A stretch of 64,000 nucleotides of DNA, taken from contig CP136067.1 of assembly GCA_032622095.1 (NCBI GenBank), positions 182,068,556-182,132,555 of the forward strand. Direction: 5' to 3'. Positions 1 through 12,305 of this stretch are shown here, piece by piece. Below the pieces are notes generated by a model. That model did no database searches, had not been told where the DNA came from, and saw nothing but the letters and a program-made list of their open reading frames with translations. A program made the translations under genes and the position numbers. Each line of letters begins with the position of its first letter. The stretch's first letter is position 1. The DNA comes from Siphonodentalium dalli. Its lineage: Eukaryota; Mollusca; Scaphopoda; Gadilida; Siphonodentaliidae.

Positions 1-408
1 AGTCTGCCTGGCTTATTTAATTACATATTTAATGCGAAGTTTTGAAATTCGTGAGAATAATATGAAAATTTGAAATTTAACTGAAAATAAAAATGGATTG
101 TTTCCAATTCTGATCGAATTTTTTCTTAAATACAAACACATGTCCACTGCCAAATTAATCTTATGTGATCAATTCCATTATAGCGGTATCTCTATCAAGT
201 AAATGGTTGGTTTCAGCAAAATCGTGATCTAAAGAGCGTATATTAATCCAATGTGTCCATACTTGATACGACAGAATTCTTGTAAATCATTATCTTCATG
301 GAAATTGTTTTGATATATATTGTCGATAAAACATATAGTAATAAGGATAACTTAGTTTTGAGTTAAAACAGGGACATATATCACACAGAAATCAAGTCAG
401 ATTTATAT
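1..408. other. no gene seen
   Basis: AT-rich sequence with no coding frame, recognisable repeat or RNA gene. Confidence 0.6.
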
Positions 409-429
409 TCATATGCAGATTTCTATTTG

Positions 430-840
430 ATATATGATAACAGGACACGGGTGAGGAGTGGATGCATGGTTGTGTGTGATATTTGGTAAATCTGGAAGGG
501 ATGTATGACTATTGGTAATATGTATACCTGGAGTGAGTGTATGGTCATGGGTTGGGTGTATATGTATATGTTGAGTGGCTATATGACCATGTGGTGATGT
601 GAATATGCCTACATCTATAGTGACTGTATGGTCATAGGTAGTATGGATAGGTTTACAGGGAGTGACTGTATGATCATGAATGACGTCAATGTGTGTATTG
701 GGAGTGACTGTATGGTCACTAATGTGGTGAATATGTATACAGGTAGTGACTAAATAATCATAGGTGGATTGTACGAATATACCTGATGTACCGGCATGGT
801 GACTCATATTTGTATGGTCATGTGTGGGTTTCCGGTACAC
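430..840 (-). repeat. degenerate 42-bp minisatellite
   Basis: Roughly ten diverged copies of a 42-bp unit. On the minus strand its core reads like CATGACCATACAGTCACTCC followed by a TGTATACatattcacc-type segment. Because 42 is a multiple of three, the array leaves a 144-codon frame open (minus, 409-843) with a repeated HDHTVTP-x7 peptide. That frame is a by-product of the period and not evidence for a gene. The same unit forms a larger array in the opposite orientation at about 60.4-61.95 kb. Confidence 0.85.
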
Positions 841-892
841 CATGCATGCGTCTACTGTATATCTAGCAAGAACAACACCGTTACTGCATTAT

Positions 893-1284
893 CCCTTTAC
901 CCAACAAACCGGCCAAAACCGGCCAAATAAAGCTTCAACAGCCTAAAATATCTTCGGTCTGTCTCAATAGAACCATACAAATATGGATATCATTGGAACC
1001 GGCTCCTTGACCACATTGTGATAGTTACAGTTATGCCCTGTGCCAATGCATTCTCTTATATATGCGAGTCGACCATAGGTCGCCTCGCATATATAAGAGA
1101 ATGCATTGGCCTAAAAAAAATCTTTTTTTAACACTTTTTACCATTTTTTCTTACATTCTTTAACAATTTTATAATTTTTAATGTGTTAAGCCAATGCATT
1201 CTCTTATATATGCGAGGCGACCTATGGTCGACTCGCATATATAAGAGAATGCATTGGCACAGGGCCCTTCTGTTGGGTAAAGGG
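893..1284 (+). mobile_element. MITE with TTAA target site, piggyBac-like, copy 1
   Basis: The 392-bp element starts CCCTTTACCCAACA and ends with the exact inverse TGTTGGGTAAAGGG. It is flanked by TTAT (889-892, probably a mutated TTAA) and TTAA (1285-1288). TTAA duplication and CCC-initial termini are typical of the piggyBac superfamily. Inside are two 69-bp hairpins, 1042-1110 and 1190-1258. Each is a near-perfect palindrome, and the two are exact reverse complements of one another. There is no transposase, so the element is non-autonomous. An inverted second copy lies at 34,134-34,492. Confidence 0.9.
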
Positions 1285-1288
1285 TTAA

Positions 1289-2261
1289 CGGGGGGGGGGT
1301 CGATTTTAATATTTTATAAATAATTTTTTGCCATTTTCCGTCTGGCTTGATAACTTTGACAAATATGAAACCCATGTCTCATGTCCAGTATAGAAAGTGC
1401 CAACCAGTTGTGCCCTTTCAATTACACTCTGTTTGAGGACCCTGTGTTGATGCCATGCTCATTAATGTAGCATGTCACCATGTTAATGTCGGAAATATTG
1501 ATTTCCATCCATAGTAACTAGTGTTATCAGTGCTATCAGTTTTAAATATGTATCAACTAGAGCTAGATATCAAGCATGATCTGTCAGTGTACATTAAGAT
1601 GTATGTGTGCAGGCTGGACTGTGAAATGTCTGAACAACTGGCATACCTATTTCATAGAACATAACCAAAAGGTCTGTGAACATAACCAAAACTGTGACTG
1701 TTTTCTTTAATTTAACAATCGACAGGTGACAAAGAAATCAGTCTACTCTTTCTGTTCAAATTAGTTTGGACCTAATAGCTATGTATTACCACATGGACGT
1801 AATTTGACTATAGTGGTAAGTTTAATACATAGTTAATACATATCCACGCGTAAATTATTAGCTTTGCCTCAAAATTGCTGCACTCATATAGGCGTATGAA
1901 TTGTTAGATATGATCACTTAATTGTTATACCAAATTTGTGGTTGCTCCATTACGCCTTGCATACGATCATATTAGTCTAAGACTTGAGACATGTTTCAGC
2001 GTGGAGTAAGAAATAGAAGCACGATATAGTTACCACCTGAAGTAGAAGTATACGTGTTCTTAAAAGTTGGAGGAGAAATCAATTCGGTGACCTGAATGTA
2101 GGTCTCCTCTTAATCATATGACAATGTGGCCTATTATAAACTCCCATTAATTAACCGAGGACATGTCACGTGGAAAGTCAGCTATATAATTACTCCACCT
2201 GTCGATATGATAAATGCAATCGGATGAACTGCATTTCTTAACTTTACAAGCCATCATTCCT
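1289..2261. other. no gene seen
   Basis: About 970 bp of non-coding, AT-rich sequence. It opens with a run of G next to the MITE. No repeat partner was found in the window. Confidence 0.5.
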
Positions 2262-2420
2262 ATTGAGCGACCTATAGTTTCAACTTAGTGTGGGAATTGA
2301 AAAGTCACTTGCCAAACGTTTTACCAAAATGAAAATATTTTTTGTCAGATGTGTGTTTATTATTTTTTGCATTTGGCAAACGGTAGAGCGAACCAAACTC
2401 CATAGACCATTTTACAGATA
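2262..2420 (+). repeat. interspersed repeat with hAT-like end, copy 1
   Basis: This stretch closely matches 7,355-7,500 in the same orientation. It shares a TTGAGCGACCTATAGTTTC segment, a cacttgccaaacgttt block and a gcatttggcaaacggt end. The inner part resembles the right-hand end of the hAT element at 14,704-15,651 (GCCAAA-rich, ending near GCGAAC). It may therefore be a deletion derivative of that family inserted in another repeat. Confidence 0.6.
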
Positions 2421-3265
2421 ACCATTTTGACTCTTGCATGCTGGGACAGAAAGTATCCAAACAAAGCCACGTGCTTTACGGCCGCATGCATTTACTATGG
2501 GGGATTTAGGGTGGGTCTATAAAACTAATTATAACTTTGGTATCTGTCATAGATTACGCGAGAAAATTTAAACATATATCAGGGACATGTACCTCTTCTA
2601 GAATGTTCAAAAACATTTCCAGTTGCTTGTCGTATTTTAATTGATTTTATGCGATGAAATAATGCGAAAATTCAGAAAATTGCACTAATTTCTCAATATT
2701 TTGCGGTTTTAGTAAACGCCTGATAAAAAGTTTTCAGAGAATATAGAGTAAACACAGTACTATCGGAATATCGTAAAGGAGTTCCGTGAAATTGGGATTA
2801 ATTAACCCTCAGACTGCCGAAGCTGCCGTCAATAAATTCTCTCTTCGCACATCTGGCTTCGCATGCGTTTCACGAAAATGAAACTGTTTTATGAAAAACT
2901 TCGTGTTTTAATTGACAACTGAAGCATGTGAGAGGGCGAGGTCATACTCTTTCATGAGGGTATCACCCCCCCCCCCCTTTCGGTACGCGGGATTCAGGGT
3001 GTTTTGAAGCCGTACGCGGGATTCATACCCCAGAATTAACTGGTATTCGGGTTCAAGCAAAACATCTTGGACGCAGGTTTTGATGGCGCACAGTGATATT
3101 TTGTGCTAGTTATCTGTATGAATGAGTGGGTAGAATAGCTTCTTGGGCATATTCGACCACCATGCCATCATAAAGTATAATTAATCGTATCATAACGGCC
3201 TCATAACGCGACCGGCATCATAATGTGTCTATGTAACTTCTGCTTGTATCTGTCTGATATTAAAA
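2421..3265. other. no gene seen; fragment of a 33-bp repeat
   Basis: Non-coding. A poly-C run lies near 2,968. At about 3,017-3,060 there is a segment containing ATTAACTGGTATTC, which also forms the short tandem array at 6,630-6,712. Confidence 0.5.
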
Positions 3266-3344
3266 CAAGAAAACTAAGATGCATGCATCAGGTCGCCCGT
3301 GAACTATTTATCATAGAATTCTTGTAGCTATCGATTATACATTT

Positions 3345-3715
3345 TGGAATATCTGTCTGTATGTATGTGTGTATGAATGGACGTATGTATGTGTGTTATA
3401 GACTCGAACACTGCTCGACCGATCCTACTCGGATTTGCTATTTAACGTGTCAACCTGACCTCGCTCATAGGCATGTTTCTGGACCTTGACCGAACCGACT
3501 AAAATTTGTGTGTAGGACTACTTCGATTCCGGGAGCAATATGGACGGGTCCAATTTCACGTGCGACCATGTCATCGAACGTGCTGATATAGGCATGTTTC
3601 TGGACCAATTGAAAAATAGTTTGTCCAGATGCTGTATATACCGTGTACTGCCCAGATGGAGGCGATCACAAAGAACTTCAAAAATAGCCCGAACGAAGTC
3701 GAGTACATCAGCTAG
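3345..3715 (-). mobile_element. pearl/mini-me-like non-autonomous element
   Basis: Read on the minus strand it begins near CTAGCTGATGTACTCGACTT and ends in a degenerate CATA/CAGA microsatellite. Between these lie about two copies of a 120-bp unit, marked by GGCATGTTTCTGGACC at about 3,470 and 3,590. The layout (conserved start, tandem core, GTCT/ACAG-type microsatellite) resembles bivalve pearl elements and Drosophila mini-me/DINE, now linked to Helentrons. The assignment is by structure only. Confidence 0.5.
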
Positions 3716-4029
3716 TATTATATATTTCTAGATTTAGTTACAAACTTTATACCTGTATATTGTACAAAGAAATGTTTGAAAAATGTATCTATATCAATAT
3801 TACAATAGGGGTCATTAAAAATTAGATACGACGAAACAAAATTTTGAAGGGTGCGTGTGATTGTGAGGAATAATAGGATCATAGGTAAATTTAATTTATG
3901 GACGCTTTTCATTGGACTACATGTATCAGGTAAATTTTTATATTTCAAATGATGACAGGAATGTGTAAAGTTGAACTACCCAAGTAATACTGGCTATCCG
4001 CACGAAGAGATATACATGTATATAAAAAC

Positions 4030-4570
4030 CAAAATAGAAGATGGCTGCTGGCGACCATGTTTTCCAAAGAAATTCAAATCATTCGATAGCTCCCATCTAG
4101 TGGTCTCCCCGAAGATCAATATGAAGTTTGGTGACTATCAGATGAGGGATGTGGTCTATAGAGGTGCTAAAGAATTCAGTCATACAAAGAGTAAGATACA
4201 AAATTGCTGTCTGTGGTCATGTTTTTAACGAAATTCGGAAAAAAAATAGATTACTCTCATCCTGGTTACCCAGAAGATCATTGTGGAATCCGGTGACGAT
4301 CGGACAACGGATGTCGTCTGTAGGATCAACCAAATTAGTTAGCCATAAAAATATTAAAACTCAAGATCACCGCTGGCAGTGATGTTTTCACAAGGAAATT
4401 TTGAGAAAAAAATATGGCTCCCATCTAGTGGTGACCCAAAATATCCACACCAGAAACAGTTCTCCAATAAATGCTGGCTGCAGGGTGCGCCAATTGATTC
4501 AAATTTGAAATTTGGTAGGGTGTACTGCTGGTGGCCATGTTTTCCCCGCAAATTTGATAGACTAATGAAC
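4030..4570 (+). repeat. diverged ~160-bp tandem repeat
   Basis: Just over three diverged units start near 4,042, 4,206, 4,370 and 4,527. Each has a 'gctgctggcgaccatgtttt' type opening, followed by an AAATT-rich part and in most units a CTCCCATCTAGTGG block. An inverted counterpart lies in the second 3.3 kb arm. Frames of about 80-120 codons across it are a by-product of the repeat. Confidence 0.7.
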
Positions 4571-6629
4571 AAAACCACCGAATCCGTTGAATCAATATAC
4601 ATATACACATATATATATATATATATGCATTGTTATCCACACTACTGGTATATAAAGGTACTGAAAATAACTATATTATACAAGTATACACAAAATAAAC
4701 CATATATTATGGCTATGGGTTCTAATATCCGAACATGACAGCTGAGAACTTGGTGTGAATTGAAGAGTAGTGGGGTCTCAAGAATATCTACCCCTCCACG
4801 TTAGAAACATGCCATTAAATAGCATAAGTATAATCTAGCTCGAAGACAGAAGTGATCCACCAAACCGCTCTCAATTCAACCAGGTCATCACACCCCATGT
4901 ATGGTCGATCACATGATGGTCTAGGTGGAATCGGGCTTCTCAAAGTACCGCCGGTACCACACATGCTGGTACCGGTATTGATACTTTGCTAGTACCGCGG
5001 TTCCGGTTACATGTACATTGTGCACGGTTCGTGGATATTCGTTCCCGATTGTATTATATAACTGGAGGTTCCATGAGTCCCATTTAAATTCAAAATGGTC
5101 TACCTTATATATGCAAACGGATACGACATGTGAACGGGTACGTGTGTATGTGATTAATCAAAACGTGTGGGCCATACTTGTGGGTGGGGTCGTTGGTGAA
5201 TAAATGATAAGAAATTGTAACTGGGTTTAGTGTATAATTGCCACAACTGGGCAAAAATAAAGCAAAAAAACATAAATTGCAATCACAAGTTCCCAACACA
5301 AAATAATCTTTGAAGATTAAAACAATATCACAAGGCCGTGCTTTCAAAGAATTGGAATTCAACCATTGAAGAGTTATAATAGACACATAAAAACCAGGAA
5401 CCACCCTTCCGTTACCGACCTCTCGCGTCATGAATACAATTACGATTGATGTGCATCGCGTGTAGTTTAAAGAGCTAAACTTGATACTACTGTATTTTGC
5501 CAAACAGCCTGCTGATCTACGAACGTGCATATATGCAACCACGGTACCGAGTACCGGTGGATCTGTACACCAGTATCGTTACCGCAAAAAAAATGCCCGA
5601 GTACGCGGTACCGGTACTGCGTACCGTTGAGAAGCCTTGGTGGAATTGTTGTATAAAAAACAGCACTACATGTAAATATAAAATAAAACAGTGCTACATC
5701 TTATTACAAATTATTTCCACATATAATCAGTGACTACAGGCAGTCTAACAAAATAAAGTTTTAGTGACACTCTATCCGAAGTGTGGGATAATTTCATCTG
5801 TTACAGTCAATGGAGCGATTATGAATCTGGAAAGCTGAAATTCTAAGTAATACTAGATATCGACATGACGCGTATAGTGTGTTTCAGAACGAAAAAGTTG
5901 AATAAAATCAACAAATTTGTAAATTTGAACGTTATTGTATTCCATGTCCCAGCCCGGACATATACACCAAATTTCAATAATATTCATTGAGAAACAACGG
6001 ACCAAATGCCATATAACACCCCGTATACACCTTTTATTCCGAGCCGGCCTCGGCCTCGGTATACATTTTATAGTGTGTCCCGAGCTGGCACACGTCGACT
6101 GGGGCGAGTTAGCCCTGGGGCGAGTAGGCCGATTCCGACACCTTCTATAATTTGCAGCAGGTATCCGTTTACGCTGGTTTACGCGTAATTTAATTTAGAA
6201 AGTTCCCCAATTAGTATCGTAAATAGAGCGACTGTATTTGACAGAGACTGCCTCTGTTATTAATTATCATGTTGTTATAATTAAAAAACGACAAATGCAC
6301 ATGCCGTTCAAACGTAGTAGTCTATTTTCCACATGTTAAACGACATCCGCAAATACCAAATAACGCTAACCTACTGCAAATGTTTTACACGACAACTGTT
6401 AACATATTTGGGCTGAATTAATCTGATGTGGTATGATTCCTCAAAATAAACAACACAAACCATCGTTAATTGGAAATGTAGTTTAGGCTAACATTTACAC
6501 AAATCCTCCACCTCCTCTATCCTGACACACACGTCAGATGAGAAACAGCCATCATAGAACCGCTCAAATTGGGCGAAACTATCAATTTGTATGTCATTTA
6601 TCGCATATTAGTTCTTAACATGTATTCAG

Positions 6630-6712
6630 GATTCACCCCCCAAAATTAACTGGTATTCAGGATTCACCCCCAAAATTAACTGGTATTCATGATTCAGGGG
6701 GAGGGGGTGATG
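6630..6712 (+). repeat. 33-bp direct repeat, about 2.5 units
   Basis: Successive copies of AAAATTAACTGGTATTCAGG followed by attcaccccc. A related copy occurs near 3,020-3,060. Confidence 0.75.
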
Positions 6713-6715
6713 CAG

Positions 6716-6830
6716 GGTTTTCCTCCCTTGATGACTCTCTAAGATCGCTAAGGCGACATTTTACCCACATTTGGTAGACTTCCGCGATATAAATATATAT
6801 ATATACTTAGTGAGCAAAGCAAACTGCTAC
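6716..6830 (+). repeat. short interspersed repeat, copy 1
   Basis: Matches about 7,492-7,610 in the same orientation, sharing the GGCGACATTTTACCCACAT segment and a ccgcgatat segment. No coding potential. Confidence 0.6.
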
Positions 6831-7345
6831 CCTTCTTAAACACACAAAATATCGGCAGAGAAAAACTGTGTGATTTCGTACCTTAAAGCCACATGGCGGT
6901 TTGCGTTCCAAAATACACGTAATATTATTCGCTTTTGAATGTTTCTCAGTATCGAAATAGGTCGATACATATCTGAACTACCTTTCTACGAGCATTATGA
7001 ACCAAAAAGACGCATTGAAGTAATGAGAAATACAACTGTGAATACGGTGCCCAAACACAAAACAGCCATCTGCGCAACATGGAACAGAAAAGACCGTTTC
7101 GTGGTAGTCTATTCCTGATATGGTAGCAATAAAGAGCGTTTGTCTAATTTCTGGCGAAAAGTAGAAAACGGCTGAAAAATGGCTGTGACTTTGGAAAGTG
7201 TTTTTCAGAGCATATGAAGCCGGTATATCAATAGTTCGTTTATTTATCGACCTACCGTATCCGTCGCTCCAAATTACGTTCGAATGAGCCATGTCCGTTC
7301 AACCTGATAAGCCATCATTAATTTTGAGGCATTCCTATAAAACGA
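6830..7345 (+). repeat. interspersed repeat R, copy 1
   Basis: Copy of a roughly 500-bp repeat. Other copies are at 14,600-15,995 (split by a hAT), about 33,225-33,640 (inverted), and flanking the satellite at 47.7 and 58.2 kb. Partial copies lie near 8,630-8,690 and 8,880-8,960. Landmarks are TGTGTGATTTCGTACCTTAA, a segment GTCGATACATATCTGAACTA and the end GAATGAGCCATGTCC. The minus strand keeps a frame of about 90 codons that is also open in the inverted copy at 33.2-33.5 kb. Nothing about the peptide is recognisable. Confidence 0.8.
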
Positions 7346-7354
7346 ATGTTAACA

Positions 7355-7500
7355 ATTGAGCGACCTATAGTTTCAACTTAATGTGGGAATTGAAAAGTCA
7401 CTTGCCAAACGTTTTACCAAAATGAAAATATTATTTGGCAGATGTTTATTATTTTGCATTTGGCAAACGGTAGTGCGAACCAAACTTCATGCAGGGGTTT
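7355..7500 (+). repeat. interspersed repeat with hAT-like end, copy 2
   Basis: Second copy of the segment at 2,262-2,420. It holds the two GCCAAA-type blocks (cttgccaaacg and gcatttggcaaacgg) in inverted arrangement, as expected for the ends of a small hAT derivative. Confidence 0.6.
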
Positions 7501-7610
7501 ACCTCCTTGATGACCCGATAAGACTGCTGCTACCGGCGACATTTTACCCACATCTGGTGGACCTCCGCGATATTGCGATACATACTAAGATAGCAGAGCA
7601 AAATTCTGTC
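7492..7610 (+). repeat. short interspersed repeat, copy 2
   Basis: Direct counterpart of 6,716-6,830. Confidence 0.6.
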
Positions 7611-7790
7611 TTTGTTAAAGTGATGTGAAAAACTCCGGTATGGTGATCAAACAGAAATTGAGAATAATCTTGTTAAAAGTAGTTATTTTTATGAATATTA
7701 TATCTAAATTGACAACACACACCGTCATTCTTATGTATTAATTAAATGCAGTGACTCTCGATGGCTAAATCGTTTTCGTTAGTTTATTGC
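7611..7790 (+). repeat. interspersed repeat, uninterrupted copy
   Basis: Begins TTTGTTAAAGTGATGTGAAA and matches 47,558-47,740, where the same sequence follows a TTAA-flanked MITE. The first 20 bases recur near 43,770. Here the TTAA (7,615-7,618) is single, so this copy resembles the empty site of that MITE. Confidence 0.6.
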
Positions 7791-10140
7791 CGACAGATGC
7801 GTCCCGAATCGAGCAGTATATAAATATTAACAATTGAGTGTAATTCAGACGATGTTTTCTATGACGTGGTACGGTTGATTTGCTTCAGATTTTCGGCGAT
7901 GTTAGTAGAATGTTGCATTCCTCCAATTGGCATGGAGCAGTATTCTCAGCTTTTATTGAAAAAGTTATAATTTTAATAATAACAGATCAATATTTGTTTC
8001 CCTTTTTTTGGTAGCTATGGTTGAACACAAGCTGTATCGCGAATATTCTAATGATCACTCATAGCTGGCAACAACATACACACATGACCAGCCGATGGTT
8101 TTTTCGGGTTTCCCATTTTCGAATGTCACTTTGGCGACACGTGCAACAAAAAACACAAAAAATCTTTCCAAATTTTGTGCATACAAAAAGACATAAACTG
8201 ATAGCGGGACTCAGAGAACGCATATCAAGCTTGGATAACATCACTGTAGCAATACGTAATTAAATGAAATTAAGTTTACTTTGACAAATTTCCTGACAGA
8301 AAGTACTAAACGAAATCAGGCGACATTAAAATTATGAAAGATAACTCTAAAAAAATAGACAATCAATGATCCGGTCAATAAATTGGCACCACATTTATCC
8401 GGCCAACACAAAACAGAGTCAACTGCAATACAATTTAAGGGAATCAGAATGTATATAATTCATTTCTATAGACTACCATCTATAATATTGTACATATCTT
8501 TTGTATATACACTCATATCTCAATATCATGTGAAATTTGATAAGAGAAATAAAGCATATCTGGCATAGTGCCTGCATACTAACTTATCAGTTCCACGTAC
8601 CCGAACAAGTACATAATATGTCTTTAAGCACACAAAATATCGAGAGAGAGAAATTGTGTGATTTCGTACCTTAAAGATACGGGCGGCGTTGGCGGTGGTG
8701 GGTATGCTGTTAAAATATTCACCTCCGTCAAAAACCGCCACAAACAGAAGGAATAGTAAGATATAGATAGACTTTGTTATTATTCCAATTAGAAATATGG
8801 CATAAGTAGTATGTTATTGTCAGTTTTTCCCTCATTGTTATGTAAACAAAAGCAAAAAACGTTACATTTCCTGGCTTTTGCTTAGATCCGGATATGGTAA
8901 ACATAAAGAGCGTTTTTGTTATTGTTTTCCTGATATGGAAATAATAAAGAGCGTTTATATCATTTTTGTGTGAATAACCAATAGCATTGCGATGTGTTAT
9001 GTAAACAGAAGCACAACTTCTGTAACACGAGCAGGCTCTTGTTTACGTACACCACCGTACGTCTTGACGACAATATACTATTTACGCGCTGATTATGTTT
9101 GGCATATGAGCGGAACTGTATATATTTTGGTGTTCCTTCTGTTGATGGCGATTTGAACAAATATAAATATTTCTGCAACGAACGCAGCCCGTGCCTTCAA
9201 GTTTGGAAAGTCTAAAAACTATATTACGACACGGTGTTATTTGGTTCTCCGGTTAATTTATCAACACAAATGTCTAAACGCACATGGACGACAATAGTTC
9301 TAATATTTGCTGCCATTTTCTAAGGAGTGTGCGAAAATTGTCAACAAAACTAGCGCTCTAATTCTCCATTCTGTCAATAAGTTTTTAGTGCGGGAATTGT
9401 TCTCAAAGCACATAGAAAATTTTACTTTGGTCGATCGCGGTCTCGCAATTTTGTCTGGAAAAACACGCGCTAAATGTAGAAAACCACAGACTAGTATCCA
9501 GCTGGTGACCGAATCAGAAAGGAAGTATGACTGGTGCGCTCTGGTAGAGATTGAGTGCGCACATCGCAATCAATTGACTTGCAAGCAAATTGTCTTCATT
9601 CTGTCCATATCTTGTATAAATTTCATTTTCTCAATATCCATTCATGTCATTAATTGCCGCAGAGAATAAAGCAATTATTATTATCAACGAGCAGTGCGAA
9701 GCCTGGGGCATATACTATAGAATAACTTTTTTTGTAATAGCAGGCTTAGTTGAGCCGTACAGAAGTTGTCGAGTACTATAGACCACTGTAATCTTGTAAT
9801 GTAGGCGCATCTATAACATTTGTGAATTTCTCAAGGGAAATTAGTAAATTACTCTAATGATATATGAGAATGATATGTGGTAACATTTCGATCTTAACAG
9901 TTGAAATGTTTGAGGTACATGCTGGAAAAATTCAACCCATGATGGGGTGCGATGGCTGTTCTCGGACTTGGCATTTTCGACCTGTGTCAAGAATGGATGT
10001 TCATTTTGGAAATTCCAATGTGGACCATCTATCTATCTATAGATTTCTCCTAACCTTCACATGTTAAAGTTGTAAAGGAGGCGAATGATTGTGTAGCTAT
10101 ACAATTTTATGTGCAATATTTTTTGGTAAATTTTGGATTT
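7791..10140. other. no gene seen; repeat R fragments and a LINE/SINE-type tail
   Basis: About 2.3 kb without a convincing gene. Fragments of repeat R occur near 8,560-8,700 and 8,880-8,960 (the latter carrying 'aataaagagcgttt' twice). A 120-codon plus frame (9,307-9,669) overlaps an 89-codon minus frame, and neither resembles a known protein. The segment ending AATAAAGCAATTATTATTAT (about 9,669-9,688) looks like the 3' tail of a retroposon. Confidence 0.45.
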
Positions 10141-10149
10141 TATTTAAAA

Positions 10150-12170
10150 ACATGATAAAAACTCAGAGTTTGAAGTGGTCGCTATAGAGAGCAGATTTTA
10201 ACTTGTCCAGGTCTGTGAGGGTAGCAATAGCAGGATCAAGAGAATTCCATGCAAGAATAGTACGAGGGTAGAATGACGTGCGGATGTATTTGGGTCCAGT
10301 GAAAAACAGTACAAATTTATGACCTCTGGATGTTGTGATGGGGGCAGTGTCTCGTATATTAGCGATGTTGTTTTTGATTTTGTAGAACACGACCAGTGAT
10401 GAATATAATCGTCGCTGTTCTACAGAAGGCCATTACAGGTGTTTTAGTATGTCAGAGGCACTGCTTAGGTAGTTACAAATGTTCAGTGAGTACCGGGCTG
10501 CTCTGTGTTGGACCATTTCTATTTGGTATCTTATGTATGTTTGCCATGGGTGCCATATGATTGATCAATATTCCAGTTTAGGGAGGACATATGTTTTATA
10601 GGCTAGTTCTTTTGTTTGATGATTATTTGTCCTGATGTTTCTTCTGATGAATCTTAATGAGGCATTGGCTTTGTTTGTGATGTTATTTATGTGAGTATTC
10701 CATGACATATCTTTAGAGATGGTTATTCCTAGATATTTTGCCTTTTCTGTGTTATTTAGTTTCAGATGGTGGAGGTAGTAGTCATGGATTGTAGGTTCCT
10801 TTTTCCTATGTATGTGGATAATTTCACATTTGTCGGTATTGAATGCCATTCGCCACTCATCTTCCCCCTTTTCGAGTTTCACGAGGTCTTGTTGGATAGT
10901 ATTGCAGTCTGATGGTGAGGATATGGTACAATAGACTATAGTGTCATCTGCAAAGAGGCGTGAGTGACTTGATAGAGAGGATGGGAGGTCGTTTATGTAG
11001 ATGAGAAGGAGACAGGGCCCAAGGATATAGCCCTGTGGAACCCCAGAAAGATCGGGACATTGACATTGACAACAACTTTCTGTGATTTGAATCCAGTTTA
11101 CAGCTGTGTTATTTATGCCGCCGATTCGCCTGAGTTTTAGGATTAGCCTTTGATGGTCAACTTTGTCGAAAGCTCTTGATAAGTCCATAACTGCGACATC
11201 GGTCTGCTTGCCTTTGGTCATTTTTTCGAAAATTTCTTGTGTGAAAGCAATGATCTGGGTTTCACAACTCCGTTTTGAGCGGAAGTCATGTTTGTTAAAT
11301 ACTAGGCGATGATTTGAGTCGAGGTATGACACAATTTAAGAGACAATGATGTGTTCGGGCTGCTTGCTGAGGATACAGGTCACGGATATAGGGCGGTAGT
11401 TAGCAGGTTTAGATTTTGAGCCTTTTTTGAAAATAGGAGAGACTATGGCTTTCTTCCAGTCTGACGGTACATGGCCAGTGCGGAGCGAAATTGAGAAAAG
11501 ATCTGCAATGACAGGGGCTATTTCTTTGTGGACCATTTTCAGGAAGTGAGAAGAGATATTATCCACCCCGAAGGCTTTGTTGGTTTGAGCTTCGCCAGCA
11601 TTTTTGAGACGCCATCAGTTGATACTTCAATTTCAATCATTGAGCCAGTTGGAGGGTTTGTGATCAAAGAGTTGGCTTCACAGATGTGAGATAGTTTGAG
11701 GGGTTTAGGCCTGGTCTTTATGACGTGTTTTCATCATCCCATTTACTTTGAGGGGAGACACTCCGATGTTTTAACTTTTTTGTCTTTTGATGAATGACCA
11801 GAATTTCTTGCCGGGCCTGCTTGGCTGATTGGAAAGGGTGTTAGGTTTGTGTCACATGCAGGATTTAGCTGTAGGTTATCATCATGGATGATGCTCTCTA
11901 CATTGCTCCAGTAGGCTCGCCTTGAGGGTTGTTGAGTGAGGCGTTTGAGAGAGCAGTATATTTTCTTGATTTGCTGCTTGTTTTTGGCGGTTTTCAGTTT
12001 CCGGTGGGCTTTGGCTTTCTTGCGGTATAACCGCCTCAGTTCAGGTGTTTGCTACGGGATTTGGTGTTGTTTATTCATCACTTTTGTGGGGATGTATTTG
12101 TCGGACAGAGAGGATAGTTTTTCCTTGATTGTGAGCCATTTACCTTCGGTGTCCATGTGTTGGGTCTGAG
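10150..12170 (-). pseudogene. 5'-truncated CR1/Jockey-type LINE, decayed ORF2
   Basis: The minus strand encodes a non-LTR reverse transcriptase in pieces. Upstream (12,150-11,570) is a basic linker with a QTPELRRLYRKKAKAHRK-type segment and one in-frame stop. Then come SDWKKAIVSPIFKKGSK and NYRPISV (11,566-11,336), then LSRAFDKVDHQRL, GVPQGYILGP and the catalytic LFADDTIVY (11,332-10,565). The C-terminal tail RTILAWNSLDPAI follows (10,390-10,163). Most of the apurinic endonuclease is absent. Several frame breaks and stops, for example between 11,332 and 11,336 and at about 10,560-10,395, show it is dead. The 3' end is near 10,140. The clade is judged from motif style. Confidence 0.85.
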
Positions 12171-12264
12171 AATGATATGTTTCTTGGAATGGTCTACATT
12201 AAATATACCTAATTATCGGTACCTTTCATTTATACTCAAATAAGCTGCTGAATTTAGGTAAACA

Positions 12265-12305
12265 TAAGATAAGATAAGTTTAATTGGCAAAAAAATCCTT
12301 ATAAG
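12265..12305 (-). repeat. probable LINE 3' tail
   Basis: On the minus strand this reads TTGCCAATTAAACTTATC followed by ttatcttatg. This is a short pentanucleotide repeat after a conserved 3' segment, as at the 3' ends of RTE/CR1-like LINEs. No coding part is attached. Confidence 0.4.

Larger units (their letters stand above)
3266..6545 (+). repeat. 3.3 kb composite repeat, copy 1 (inverted partner at 38.5-41.9 kb)
   Basis: The whole stretch is present again in reverse orientation at about 38,507-41,870, with moderate divergence and indels. Matching landmarks include the outer segment near the AAACAAGAAAACTAAG motif (3,266), the core repeats at 4.0-4.6 kb, the ATGTCCCAGCCCGGACATAT segment near 5,944, and the inner end near ACACACACGTCAGATGAG (6,527). 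Short open frames inside it look incidental. The termini show no clear inverted repeats or target duplications, so the element class is unknown. Confidence 0.8.

Noticed and set aside
2968-2981. Homopolymer C/G runs (also near 13,815, 14,996, 39,727 and 62,077) as regulatory signals
   Set aside because: Isolated runs without shared context; ordinary slippage-prone tracts.
9300-9669. Overlapping 120- and 89-codon frames as a gene
   Set aside because: Open on both strands, no recognisable domain, and directly followed by a retroposon-like AATAAA and ATT tail.
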